Source of the DNA: Rehmannia glutinosa
Taxonomy: Eukaryota > Streptophyta > Magnoliopsida > Lamiales > Orobanchaceae
Length of the DNA: 64,000 nt
Reading direction: 5' to 3'
NCBI GenBank assembly: GCA_016081115.2
Contig: CM071925.1
Coordinates: 12,814,441 to 12,878,440 of the forward strand
The notes under the pieces were generated by a model. The model was not told where the DNA came from. It searched no databases and worked only from the letters and a program-made list of their open reading frames with translations. Made by a program: the position numbers and the translations under genes. This document shows positions 25,801 to 37,495 of the stretch, in pieces (positions within the stretch are counted from its first letter, which is position 1; every line of letters begins with the position of its first letter).

Positions 25801-28800
25801 TCTTACGCATCTTTGCCAGCAAATCTGCCTCTGTTTATATGTAACAGTTGTTACTGCTTAGGCAATCTCCCTTTTACGCGTGACTTTTCTTTTTTTATGC
25901 AAAGTGCATTCAATGTGAATCATTTGGTTTCCTGAAGTCAGATAACATTTAAGAAATCACTGTATAAATTTCTTGTAGCAGATTGTGTTGTAATTGAGCT
26001 ATAAAATCTGAGAGGAGTTCCCTATTCATGCTGGTATCATAAATATCACTGGATGAATGCCCCAACAAGGTGGTGATTCTCCAGTCTTGAGGCTACTTTT
26101 CTTGTATATATGTTGAATATATTTTAGGGCTTTTTTTGCTATTTTGTTTTATTGAAACTTGAAAGAAGTGAAATACCTGTCTGTTTTTTTCGAAGTTTCT
26201 TGTGCTGAGTTACTTCGATTTGGATGCAGGAAGAACTAGATGACATCATAAGGTATGGCTCAAAGGAGTTATTTGCTGATGATAGCGATGAATTGGTAAA
26301 ATCTCGTCAAATTCATTATGATGATACTGCAATTGATAGGTAAATTAATCTATGATGTTGCGTTGGATACTTCGTTTTGTGTTGCTATTCTGAACTTTCA
26401 ATGCTCTATGATGTAGATTACTTGATCGTGAACAAGTTGGAGAAGAAGATACTTCTTTGGAAGATGAAGAGGAGGATGGATTTTTAAAAGCCTTTAAGGT
26501 TCATAAGTTACTTGGATTTCAGTATGTTTGTTGTCGCATCATTCTGTAATCACGTCAAAACAGAATTAGGATAATTTCTCAGGGTCTTTTCTGTCCTTTT
26601 TGGTGGTTTTATATAAAGATGAAAATAAATTCTGTTGAGAATTTCCTTCTGTTTATAATAACTTTACAACGTGTATGTCACCACAATTGACTTATATAGA
26701 TAATTGGTAATGACTCGTGTGCCACACTGCCTGGATCTAACATGTGGGTCTGTGCTGTTCTGTCAATGATTAGTTAATGAAAGCATCATTTCATTCGGTC
26801 TAGTATAACATGTGGGGAGATTTTCAATACCATTCCCAGAGAATGTAGATATTTCGAAGTATTATTAAATTGAATTTTTTTTTTATGAAGTTTCTGGTAG
26901 GATATAATTTTTTCTAATATGCTGATAATGGGAAAGTTTCCTATGATTAATCAGTTGGTGGATTAAATACAGTTGTCAATTTCTTAGCTTTTGTTGATGG
27001 TATTGTGGGAAATGCTTAGGTCTGATTTTCCTACATCACACATTTATTGATTATGGAATCTACTTTTGACAATTATTTTCAAGTCTTTAGTGTTGGAATC
27101 TTCTATTATGCTATATTCTCAATTTGTTATATTTCAATTTTGAACCCCTTCTCTTGAGGAAAGCTAAAGTGAAGTTAATGTCCCAGGTAGCAAATTTTGA
27201 GTACGTTGACGAGGCGCGGAATTGGCAGAAGAGGAAACTCCTGTGCCACCAGTGGAGAATAAAGCCTCAGTAAACAATTCTGAACGAGCAAGCTACTGGG
27301 AAGACCTGTTACGAGATAAATATGAAGTGAACAAAATAGAAGAATTTAATGCTATGGGCAAGGGAAAGAGAAGCCGCAAACAGGTATGCTTTGGAATTCT
27401 TGAATGTTGTGCCCTGAAGTTCATTTGAGTTGCTTATTGTTTCGACCAATTTACTGATATTTAGAACAGTAAGAAAAATGAATAGCGTGATAGTTAATCA
27501 ATACACAAAATTCAATGTGGTTCGACTAAATGAGGCTCGCTTCATCCATGGATGACAATGATGAGTTGGTTGGGGAAAAGGTATTCTTTTAGATTGTGGG
27601 TACTCCCACTTAAATTGTTGGTATTCCCATTTGGTCCTGCTCTCCTCTAGGTGCTTTAATGGCTTTGAATTTTTAATTCAAAATATGCACCCTTCCCCAA
27701 CTGGCTCATCCCTCTTCCCCCCAAAAAATAAAAAATAGAAAAAATAATTAAGTCTTTCTATTTAACAGGCTTGAATACATGACATCTCAATGCTTAGATT
27801 GTTCAGTTATTAATTAAGGTGGAAGTTTACTTCCCCAATTTGCCTTTTCTAGATTAAACGTTCTATTCTTGTCACAATGTTGCAGAGTGAATTTTTTTAT
27901 AAAAAAAATGTCTTTATCCACATTATCTTTTCCCCAGTTAAAACTTGAGCGGATAGCATGTCAAGCGTTCTGGAAAAATCTGCCAACTGCTTGTCAAATA
28001 TATATTCCAAATGTTTCAAGCTATAAGGTTTGATAAGTATGTGGAGTTTAATCGTGTGGCGAACCTGGAATTCTTAAGGAGATTTTTGTGGATAAGGACG
28101 AAAAGGACAATCGCGTCTATTTGTTTGGTACACAAGAACATATGCTTGTTAGTGGGGTCTGGAGGCAGGATTAGACAAGGAAAGGTTGGGGGGGGGGTTG
28201 GCATACACCTGCCTTTCTGTTTGGTAGGAAATAAAGATGGAGGGAAAGAGGATGGAGTCCCTTCTAAAGATTAAGATTAAAGCACTAAACTGTTTGGTGG
28301 GAGGGGGTCTGGAGGGCATATGTCTCAAATATTTTTAGGTAGAAGGAAAGATGGAGGGGATGGGGGAGAGGTTGTTTGAGGCAACCCTTTATGTAAACTT
28401 CCCAAACCCTTTTAATATTGATGAATCAGGGAGGATTGAATTCCAAACACAAATTTGTCCGTATTCCGACTGCCTTCGGTATCAAGATAGTTGGAGAAGA
28501 AGGGAAGGCAAATATGAGGGTCCAGTCCTTCGCTTTGTGATGTGTACAGGCAACCCTTTGTGTTGTTTGGCTTTGTGCATGGGAGGGAAAAAACCATTCC
28601 TTAGTCTGTAGAGCCCCAAAATAATGAAGTTAATCAATTAGGCAGCATATGTGGTTTATTTTGAAGATTTCAATAGCAAACGAAAATTTGATGGTTATGC
28701 TGTAGTGCTTGCGGTTAGTTTTGTTGGTCTCTTGATATTTATTCATTTCGAGGGTGGAGGTGGGGTTGGGGTTGGGGAAGGAGGCATGACTATTGACAGA

Positions 28801-31800
28801 ATTTGTAGCATCTTTAAAAATATAGTGTTTATGTCCATTAAAAATCAGAATCACCTATATGAGGACCTGATAGCCGATAGGTCTTTGTAGAGGGTTTTAG
28901 TTTGATTGTATTGCGTAAGGGGATGGTTTGGTTTTGTTGTCTTAAACATATAATTCACCTATTAAGGGCTGGGGACTCCAATAAAGTGTTAATATTAGGG
29001 GTGTTCATTTTTTGAATCAATTGAAATTCGATTCAATCGAATTCAAATCTCATTTGCGAATTAGATTTTTAAATTTCGAATCAATTTGAATCAATTCAAT
29101 TTCGAATATGAATATTCGAATCGAATAACGAATTGGGGAATTTTATTCGAAAATCCTAATTCGAGGTAGAATTCGAGTAAATTCGATTCGAACATCGACT
29201 GTATTCGCATTTTAATTCAATTCATGTATTGATTCAAACTCTATTATAATCCAAATTTAATTTATATATTATATATTTTATGCATTATACATATATTAAT
29301 TGCTTATGCGAATAGACATAATGTAATTAGTGATGTATAAACAACATTTAATTTCACATGACTATTATAATAAAAAATTGCATGAGAATTATGGCATTGG
29401 TCATAGCTAGTTTCAAAGTTCAATCTCATATCAAAGTTTCAACATTTTTTATGTAGTTTTTGAATTGTCTTATGATGTGTTTAAACTTAAAAGAACAATA
29501 TGTTTTAATTTAAAAAAAAAGAACAGTTCTTTTGATTTTAATAGATTTCAGCCTTAAAAGTATTTTGTCTTTAATTTTTGTAATATCTTTAAAGTAACAA
29601 TATATAGTTTTGGTAATTTATATGGTTTTCTTGTGCTTTTATTTCATTATAGAATTATTTTGTTAGAAATAAAGGTGAAATTTTACTTGGAAAATGTGGG
29701 TATGAAACACAATCGTGTCTGGTTTATCGAAAAATTTGGATTTCTGGATTGACTCGAATTCGATTCGAAAATCGACAAATCCAATTCGATAAATTCGACT
29801 CGAAATTAATCGAATTAAGATCGAATTTCGAATTGACGTTTTAAAAATTCCATTCGATTAATTCGATTCGAGGAAGTCGAAAAATTCGAAATTCGATTCG
29901 ATGAACACTCCTAGTTAATATAGCTCCATTGATGAAAATTTCATGGACCTAAACCTGTCTACCAATCTATTAATTTCTCTTGAGCTGTGGTTGAGGAAAG
30001 GATTTGAGCCCATTCACCGGAATTTTTCTGACAGCAGCCCTTCTGCTAGCGCCTACATCTTCTTTATGGTACACTTGCATCCTAATTGAGGATGTCGTAT
30101 TGTGGTTAGAGTGGAAGGTCCAACTTGCACATGCGGTGGAACTGTATATGCACTTTTTCTTTCCTTTTTGTCTCTTTTCCTTTTGTCATGCTTGAGTTTC
30201 CCTGGGAACTCCGGCATCTATGGTGGACCTACCACAGTTGTTTGAATGAAGTATGATCTCGGTATACTCTGTGTCTTATGCAAGTTATGATGTCACTTAC
30301 CTGCTGAATACTTGAATTCATCTCCAGATAGCCGTTTCCTATACTAAACTGGACCTCTTTTTCCCCTGCACTTGGGTTGTCAAGAGAGTTCCTGAATCCT
30401 GAATAGTATTGTGGTTTTGCGCTTGTGGGTTTCACCAGTCCTTGGTTCTTATAGAAGGAAAAATACTTAAATTATTCCAACCTTAATCATCTTATTTTGC
30501 ACTGTTCCTTTTGTAATGGTGTTCTATATGCTTAAATGCAGATGGTGTCTGTCGAAGATGACCTTGCTGGTTTGGAAGATGTGAGTTCTGATGGGGAAGA
30601 TGATAACTATGAAGCTGAGTCAACTGATAATGAGACAGCTTCAACTGGAGCTGCAGCTATTAGAAGACCTTACAGAAAAAGAGCTCGTGGTATGATTAAA
30701 TGCTTATTGTTCATCAGTTGATTGGACGAGTGCAGCAATGCCATCTAACTGTTTTCCTGTTCAATTTTCATTAGCAGGCACTTCAGAAAAAATTCCTTTG
30801 ATGGAGGGTGAAGGCCGATATTTGCGAGTACTGGGATTTAATCAAAGTCAGAGGGCTGTTTTTGTTCAAATTTTGATGAGGTTACTTTTTTGGCTTTCTT
30901 TTTAAAATTATTTTTTGTTATTAAAGCCTTCTCTTGCTTTCCTCCCTCTCTTGCTCTATCTTAACTTTAGATAAATGTGCAGCTCATATTCTTTTCTCAA
31001 TGAATCGTGCAAGTAATTGGATTGGTTGTCACAGGTTTGGGATTCCAAAATCTGGTTGGGCTGAGTTTACACAACGTCTAAAGCTGAAGACCTCGAAGAA
31101 ATTAAAGAGTATGTGATTAGTTACTGTGGTCTATTCTACTCCAACTCATATTTCAGAAATATTGTTGAGTCAATGTCTAGTGTTGCTCTACTCTGAATGG
31201 CATTGGTCATTTGGTCTTAGCTATATGATTTGAATGAGGGGGGAGGGTGGGTGGGTGTCTACATCAAGTTAATAAAAGCGTAGTATTTCTTTCCAGTGTT
31301 GTTTGTTATGACCCAAGGAAATCATATCTTTATTTCTTTCCCATGTTTTGTACCAAGAAATATGGTATGGAGGGAAAATCATACTTTTCATTACAGATCA
31401 CTCTCCTCTATTTTTGCTTGAAAATTAAAACTAAATTGAGGGTTTTATGTCTTTTAACTTTTATAAAACCCTCCCCCACCCCACCCACCCACAAAAAAGA
31501 AAGAAAAATAAAAAATAAAAAGTATTTGGACACAAATAAATTTGGGCTTAGGTGGGATTATATGTCGAATATTACGTCCCGTTTCATTATCCTCTGTAAC
31601 CGAACAGGTGGATGTATTCTTAATTCTACTGCGACTTTACATTCTCCTGCACTTCCTATTGTTATCTCAACCATAGTGTAAGGAAAGCTAGAAAACAATC
31701 GAATTGCTGTCTTGGAATACTTTATATTGTTTTTAAGGTGGTCGAGTAATTCAAGTATCGAATAATATGTCATGTTCTAGTCTTCTATGTGAACAGGTTT

Positions 31801-34800
31801 ACTGATGTCTGAGCTATACCTGTGTAGATGATGAAAACATTAAGAGAGCATAAGTTGGCTTCTGATTAGTGATGGATGTACCAATGATTAGAAAATGTTG
31901 CTAGGGATCTTGAAAAGTGGCTGAGGTCAAGATAGAGCCTCTGTATTCTCATGTTGATATTATATCAATGATTAACACATCAATCCCAACTGATATGCCT
32001 AAAGCGCATTTAGCAGTGCTAATATATTCTTTAGTCTGAGTCTTAGTCTACTAAAAGCATAGGAAGAGTCAACTCTTATGACTGTTGCAAAAGTTGCATC
32101 GGTAGTCTCTTGGAGTTTGCTAAATTCTACGAAGTTGAACAAACTTGATCTTGTGGCTGAAAAATTTCTTGAGACATCTCTTGTCGTATCAACTTAGAGC
32201 ACTGTACATGATAAAACATCTGACTATGCCCAAGCCAGTTGTCAACCTTCTTTGAGTATAGTGATGGTGCAAATAGATGTGTGTGTGTGTGCACGTGTGT
32301 GTGCGTATTTTGTTTTTTCCTTGGTTATTTTAAATTTTAAATTAAGTTAGTACATGTTTTTACCACTTCTAAGAAATTTGTTAATTGAATCACAACTTCT
32401 GCATAAGCACAAAATAAGATTAATAGCAATTTTTTTTATTAAATAATGATACTGATTTCTGAAAAGGTTTCTTAGTATTTTCAAAAGTGAAATTTCTCCT
32501 AGAATTTTCATTCTTGTGCATGGTCACTGTGTCTATTCCCGTTGCTTGGTTCTTTAAAACATTCTTACTTCTGTTGGTTTTTTGACATTTTCATTTGTGG
32601 AAAATGCCATTGAAGTTTCTGCTTTAATGCTAATATAATCACACGTTTAATCTTAGAGTTCTCTTTTCCGGTTTTGACGTGTGTACTATTGCTTTATATA
32701 TTTAAATTTCTTTCTAAAAAAGGGTACCACATTCTTTGATTTGAGTAGTAAAGTTGTGGTTCTGCCACTGCTCTTAGAATTGGGCAATTCAGAAGGTTGG
32801 TAACCTTATCCATTGTATTACAGCACAAATTAGTTCAGTGTGAAATGCTTTGTCACCATCAAGATTTCTATTATTTTGGGGGCTAATATTATTTTTGATT
32901 GCAGCCAATCATAGTTCAACTACTTTGTACAGTTAGTTGTACGTATGCTGATAAGTAGTATGATTTGTTATGCAGATACGGGTTGCATTTCTTGAAGCAC
33001 ATAACAGAAGACATAACTGATTCACCTACTTTTTCAGGCAACTAGATAAATTACAAATCTCTTCTACTAATATCTTTTCCAGAATATTTGGTTCCTGTTA
33101 CATATACATAATTTCTGTTGGTTGCAGATGGCGTACCCAAAGAGGGACTAAGGATAGAGGATGTACTTGTCAGGATAGGAACACTATCACTCATCAGGGA
33201 CAAAGTAAGGTTTATATCTTGGAGAAGAAATATCTAAGCCTCAAATTAAGAATTGTTTTTTTTCCCCCTTAAAGTGTTGTTATATTTCTGTAATAAATTT
33301 ACAAAGGTGAAAGTTACTTTCATCTACTATGATCTTATGAATGTACAGTGCTGATGAGATGCATGTTTGGACGTAGTTGATTCTTTGATACTTTTGATCA
33401 AATTGTCATTAGCCTGTCTTATTTGTGAGTGTGTACACTTTTTTTTTGTTTTAATTTTCCTGATGGCAATGATTGAAGGTTATGAAATTTGCGGTGGCAT
33501 AATTTCTTTCCTCCTACAAGAATTTATAGGTGAACATCAAATTTAGTACAAAACAGCTTGCAAAATCTGTATGCATGACAATCTTTCAGGAACCAAGCCT
33601 ATTAAAAAATCGGTAACACCTCCATGTGACATTTCACAAATAACAGGTAAATCTCATGTATGCCAATGATCATATATTTTCACACATGTTTTGTAGGGCA
33701 AGAAATAGATAAATATTCTGTAATCTTTCCTGTAATAACTTTCATCTTGATTAACTTGATCCTTCTTAACAAGTGCATAAATTTATGTTTATTTTTTACA
33801 TCTTGTTTGCACAACCTTTTATGGGTCTCTTAACTTGAGGATAAGCTGTTATCTTATACCATTTATATACAGTGGATTATGTTGCATTGTTGTCAATATC
33901 TTAGTATTATTAAATCACAGACGACTTGTTATGTTCGAGTTTTGTTTAAAAGAACATCTTCGGGTTGACAGGTGAAGGCTTTATCAGAGGGATCTACTAT
34001 CCTTTTCACGGATGATATTATATCCCGCTACCCAGGACTGAAAGGAGGGAGACTTTGGAAAGAGCAGCATGATCGGTTGCTTCTGCGAGCAGTAATGAAG
34101 TATAATCTCTTTTTCCTCTTTCTTCTTCAGCTCTTGCAAGTTGATTTGAAGTTTCATGCTAAGGAAAAACAAAGATAATAATATCAACATAAATAAAGTC
34201 TCATAATAACGTGGATGGGATGGATGTTGGAGCGTTTTAATAGGACTAAATGAATGAAATTGCCCATAGATGAATAGTGATTGTAAAACGGTCTCCTTTG
34301 ATACATTCGGTTCTGTCTTAAGTTGTCAAGACAGCTGTCTGAAAATGGTATGTTATTTTTTTCCTTGCAAATATGGAAACTTCCAATCATTTTCTTGTTT
34401 CTAATTTAAATATTGTGATTGAAGCAGATTTCATATCATTTGATTTAATAAACCATTCAAAAGCCTCTCCATGTATATATTTTGTGTATTGATGAGCTTG
34501 ATTCTGTCTGAACATCTAGACATGGTTATGGAAGATGGCAAGCAATCGTTGACGACAAGGACTTGAGAATACAAGAAGTGATCTGTCAAGAACTGAACCT
34601 TCCTTTTATCAATACACCTGGTCCTGGAGCTCCTCAAGCACATAATCTTGCTTCAGGGACGTCTCAAGCACAAGCCTCTGCTTCTGGCGTTTCTGAACCA
34701 CATGTTCCTACTCCAGGACTTCATGAATCACAGAATGGCGTAAACTTGGACGGTGTTGGAGCCCCTGGAAATCAGGCAAAGGGAACTACTGGTGGGAATG

Positions 34801-36525
34801 AATCTGGGGCTGGAGCTACTAATACTACAGCACGAACACAACTTTTTCAAGATCAATCTACCCTGTATCATTTTAGGGAGATGCAGAGAAGACAAGTGGA
34901 GTTCATCAAAAAGAGGGTACTGCTTTTGGAGAAAGGACTTAATGCAGAACTGCAGAAAGTATATTATGTAAGTCCTTCTAAATCTTCCGGTAATGTGGTA
35001 GTTGTATTTAGATATTACCGGTGAATTATCATTGCATTGTACAGTAGCAGTACAAAAATGCTTTATCTACTACTTTATTGTGTCTGTTATTTCATGAAAT
35101 ATTAATTTTTGGTCTGAGTTTGTTAGAGGTGTGTGTGTTAATTGATACAATCTTATTTACTCTATTGGAAGTCTATAGTTATTGAGGACCACATGTTTAC
35201 TTTTCTAAACAAGATGATTGTCTCAGGCTGATGACAAAATGAACGACATTGTAACTGATGAGACTGGGCGCAAGGTCACAGATGTAAAATATCCAAGCTC
35301 TGAGGCATCAGATGCCCAAATGGCTGCTCAGTTGCCTCAAGTTGAAATAATTTGTAAGTGTCTTCACGTGTGTCTTTAAGTTTCTGTCGAATCTCAGTAT
35401 TTAAACAATTATATTAGTTAATTGAGAAGAATGAGTTTCTTGTTCTTAAATTTTTGTGCTCATGGAATACTTGGGAAAACTGGTGGTTAGAGTTTGCCTT
35501 ATGGCTGCTGGTGTTTGGGGTTCCCTCTTATGCGATGACTACTTTATCTGTTCCCAACTTCTCAAAAGCACGATTACTGTGGGAGAGTGGAGTCACAATC
35601 ATTTTGGGATTTATTCTACATTAAAAGAATCTAGGAAAACCTACAGCTCTTTCTCTCGTTCCCTTTTTGTGCCCAAACCCCAGCTAGAACATGGAAAAAA
35701 ATGTGGTCTTGTAGAAAAAGTGTTTTTTAAATTTCTTTTTATAATTGTTTTTCATTTTGTACCACTTAGAGTTTTGAACTTTATTTTTATTAACAGAGAC
35801 AGTTTTGTTCGCTGAGTAAACGTTTCAAAACGATTATAGGTGAAAGTTGAGACATTTGAATAAAATATGATATGACAACTTAATTTCTTTATTAAATCCA
35901 ATATATCTGGAAAGTCAATGTTTCTTTATGTTCAAGATTTAGTTTGTGAAGAATATGACCTATCTTTTCCCCCCTCTAAATGCAGCTCCCGAAGAAATTT
36001 CGGCATCTGCTTGCGATAAAAACTCACATCGCTTTGATATGGCCAGGCTATATAATGAGGTAAATTGTACACATGGTCAAGCTTATTGACAGTGATATGT
36101 TGGGTGTAAGCTTGACCAATGTATGAGCAAAGATGCAAGAGATTAAAATTTGGTTTCGATTTTTGCAGATTAGCGGGATAGTCGCAGACAATGGCCCAGA
36201 TTTAGGTGAAGCATATAGTAGAGCTGCTGCAAGTTTGAAGTTGAAAAAAGATCTTGGTGCCCTTGAAGCATTTAGTGAAGAGATAAACAAAATACTTTCA
36301 CCAGTGCAGGATGAGAAGGCAAAAGTTGAAAATTTGAGTTCCTCATCTACACTCCCTGCAGATAACAACGTTCTTGGAGTTGGGACCATGGATACAGATA
36401 ATCCGATTCAAAGCAGTGAAACTGAGGCAAATCATCAAAGAGAAGCCAGCAACTTGCCATTGTCAAATGGAACTGTGGATGTAGAAATGGAGGAGGATAA
36501 TTCTGAGGTCATCATCATGGACTAG
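13846..36525 (+). CDS. PKL: CHD3-type chromatin remodeller PICKLE
   Basis: ATP-dependent nucleosome remodeller acting in the nucleus; plant PICKLE promotes H3K27me3-linked repression of embryonic and meristem genes. I place 30 coding exons: 13846-13998, 15290-15427, 15516-15670, 16094-16255, 17056-17303, 17398-17491, 17606-17742, 17856-18068, 18152-18258, 19090-19139, 19261-19357, 19987-20132, 20239-20336, 20597-20735, 20825-20994, 23465-23531, 23617-23739, 26230-26339, 26417-26498, 27187-27383, 30542-30689, 30778-30880, 31035-31108, 32976-33037, 33128-33204, 33972-34099, 34520-34967, 35227-35353, 35986-36059, 36169-36525. About 1,430 residues, close to Arabidopsis PKL (1,384). Domains: MASLVERLRVRSDRRPIYN start; PHD finger with all C4HC3 ligands (residues about 56-97); two chromodomains (to about 285); SNF2 ATPase with DEMGLGKT, DEGH, LTGTPLQ, STRAGGIGINLATAD and ARAHRLGQT (to about 765); then the SANT-like C-terminal part. 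Exons 6, 9, 10, 20 and 23 each contain a frame-breaking indel. Introns make it about 23 kb. Confidence 0.93.
20995..23464 (+). other. Intron 15 of the CHD3 gene
   Basis: A 2.5-kb GT-AG intron inside the helicase C-terminal domain: TATGACAG/GTAATG at left, TTTGCAG/CGATTGG at right. It splits YDS from DWNPHADLQAMARAH. AT-rich, no internal gene found. Confidence 0.8.
23740..26229 (+). other. Intron 17 of the CHD3 gene, with a TIR insertion
   Basis: A 2.5-kb intron between NINQ and EELDDIIRYGSKELF. It contains the inverted-repeat element listed at 24722-25052. The rest shows only AT-rich filler and chance open frames. Confidence 0.75.
24722..25052. mobile_element. Inverted-repeat MITE-like insertion in CHD3 intron
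   Basis: About 331 bp bounded by AATTACAAACAGTACCCCTG at left and CAGGGGTATTTTTTGTAATT at right, near-perfect inverted repeats of about 20-22 bases. The interior is non-coding. The TTACAAA.ACCCCTGAG ends recall a widespread plant MITE type, but I could not find a clear target duplication and do not assign a superfamily. Confidence 0.55.
27560..27710. repeat. Short inverted repeat (possible MITE)
   Basis: GATGAGTTGGTTGGGGAA at 27560 faces TTCCCCAACTGGCTCATC ending at 27710: arms of about 18-21 bases with two mismatches, about 110 bases apart. A stem of this kind inside an intron suggests a tiny MITE. No target duplication was confirmed. Confidence 0.4.
28996..29913. mobile_element. hAT-superfamily MITE (918 bp)
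   Basis: Ends TAGGGGTGTTCAT (left) and ATGAACACTCCTA (right) match at 12 of 13 positions as inverted repeats. They are flanked by the 8-bp direct duplication GTTAATAT at 28988-28995 and 29914-29921. An 8-bp duplication with TAGGGGTG-type ends is diagnostic of hAT. The outer 200 bases on each side are dense in TTCGAATT/AATTCG words that pair with each other; the middle is AT-rich. No transposase ORF. It sits in intron 20 of the CHD3 gene and would not alter the protein if spliced. Confidence 0.88.
31109..32975 (+). other. Intron 23 of the CHD3 gene
   Basis: A 1.87-kb intron between an exon ending EEIK-like sequence and one encoding YGLHFLKHITEDITDSPTFS. It carries a GT/TG microsatellite at about 32276-32306. 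No gene seen; the open frame at 31247-31681 is intronic and has no known similarity. Confidence 0.7.
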
Positions 36526-37495
36526 CTAGGTGTTTTAGTTTGTTTTTTTCAAAATTATTTAAAGAAAACTACAGTATCTGGTTTGTGTAAGTTTAAGCCA
36601 TACATAAAAAAAAACTTATAAACCTCTTTTATGTGTGTATTTGGATTGCATGGGAATCATAGATATTTCCCAGATGTATATTTGACTACACTTCTGTTGT
36701 TAAGTTTAAGCCATACAGAGGCTTGTCAATGGGCCAAAGTCCATACTCTTTGGAGTTGACATGATAATAGTAATTGAATTACCTTATTGACTTCTTGTTA
36801 GAATGTGGGATCTTTTAATATTTGTGCCTTGCAAGTCAATAATGCTTTATCTAAAAAAAAAGAAAAATCTTGAAGGGTCCTTGCTAACAAGTTATTTCTG
36901 ATTGGTAAATAAAGGGTCCCTTCATAATCTCTTCTACACTGCTTATTTTTGGATTGCTCCCAAGAAAAAGGCTGCCAATTTTGGCAAATTGTAAAAATAT
37001 GTCTGCGAAAATTTAATGGAATATGTTAAGATCGTATTTGGTTTTTGGATTGCTCCCAAGAAATGGGCTGCCAATTTTGCCAAACTCTAAAAATATGTCT
37101 GCCAAAATTTTCTGGAATATGTTAAGATAGGTTTTTCTGGATATTTGTCATGTCTTAATATGTATAATGATGGTGGATCAGAAACTGAATGTCCAGTTCG
37201 CTAATAAAAATTCGAAAAGTATGGCATACAATAAAAGATTACATGACTTATCATCATTATACGGAAATTCAAACAAAAGGTTTTCTGCATTACAACCCCT
37301 TGGAAGTTGAGAATCTATCTTCTAAACTCAAACCAACCAAAAAGCCCTGTCTAAGCCTTTCCTTAATGCTTCAACATTAACCTAAATATTACTATCGTCC
37401 ACTGTTAAGCGATAACTCGAAAACCAAATATGTACCATGAATGATTGAAAATAATGAGAGTTTTATGGATCAGAAGAAAAGCAACATGCCATATG
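36526..37495. other. 3' region between convergent genes
   Basis: Follows the CHD3 stop codon. The first few hundred bases should be its 3' untranslated region. The rest is the gap to the convergent response-regulator gene and contains the tandem repeat listed at 36947-37135. No gene. Confidence 0.55.
36947..37135. repeat. Two-copy tandem repeat, 96-bp period
   Basis: TTTTGGATTGCTCCCAAGAA, then GGCTGCCAATTTTG, AAAAATATGTCTGC and GGAATATGTTAAGAT occur in the same order at 36947 and again at 37043, with about ten mismatches. It is a local duplication in the space between the two host genes. Confidence 0.8.

Larger units (their letters stand above)
27384..30541 (+). other. Intron 20 of the CHD3 gene, TE-loaded
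   Basis: The longest intron (3.16 kb), between GKRSRKQ and MVSVEDDLAGLEDVSSDG. It holds an inverted repeat at 27560-27710, a G-rich segment at about 28140-28620 with repeated TTTGGTGGGAGGG-like phrases that may be an old insertion, and a hAT MITE at 28996-29913. Confidence 0.75.

Noticed and set aside
28351..28611. Open frame in the G-rich segment of PICKLE intron 20
   Set aside because: No similarity recognised; probably part of an old non-coding insertion.
31247..31681. A 144-residue open frame in a PICKLE intron
   Set aside because: No domain, low-complexity composition, and it lies between two well-placed exons. Chance open frame.
36048..36389. Antisense open frame over the last PICKLE exons
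   Set aside because: A shadow of the coding strand; the plus strand reads the PICKLE C-terminus ending in an acidic tail at 36525.
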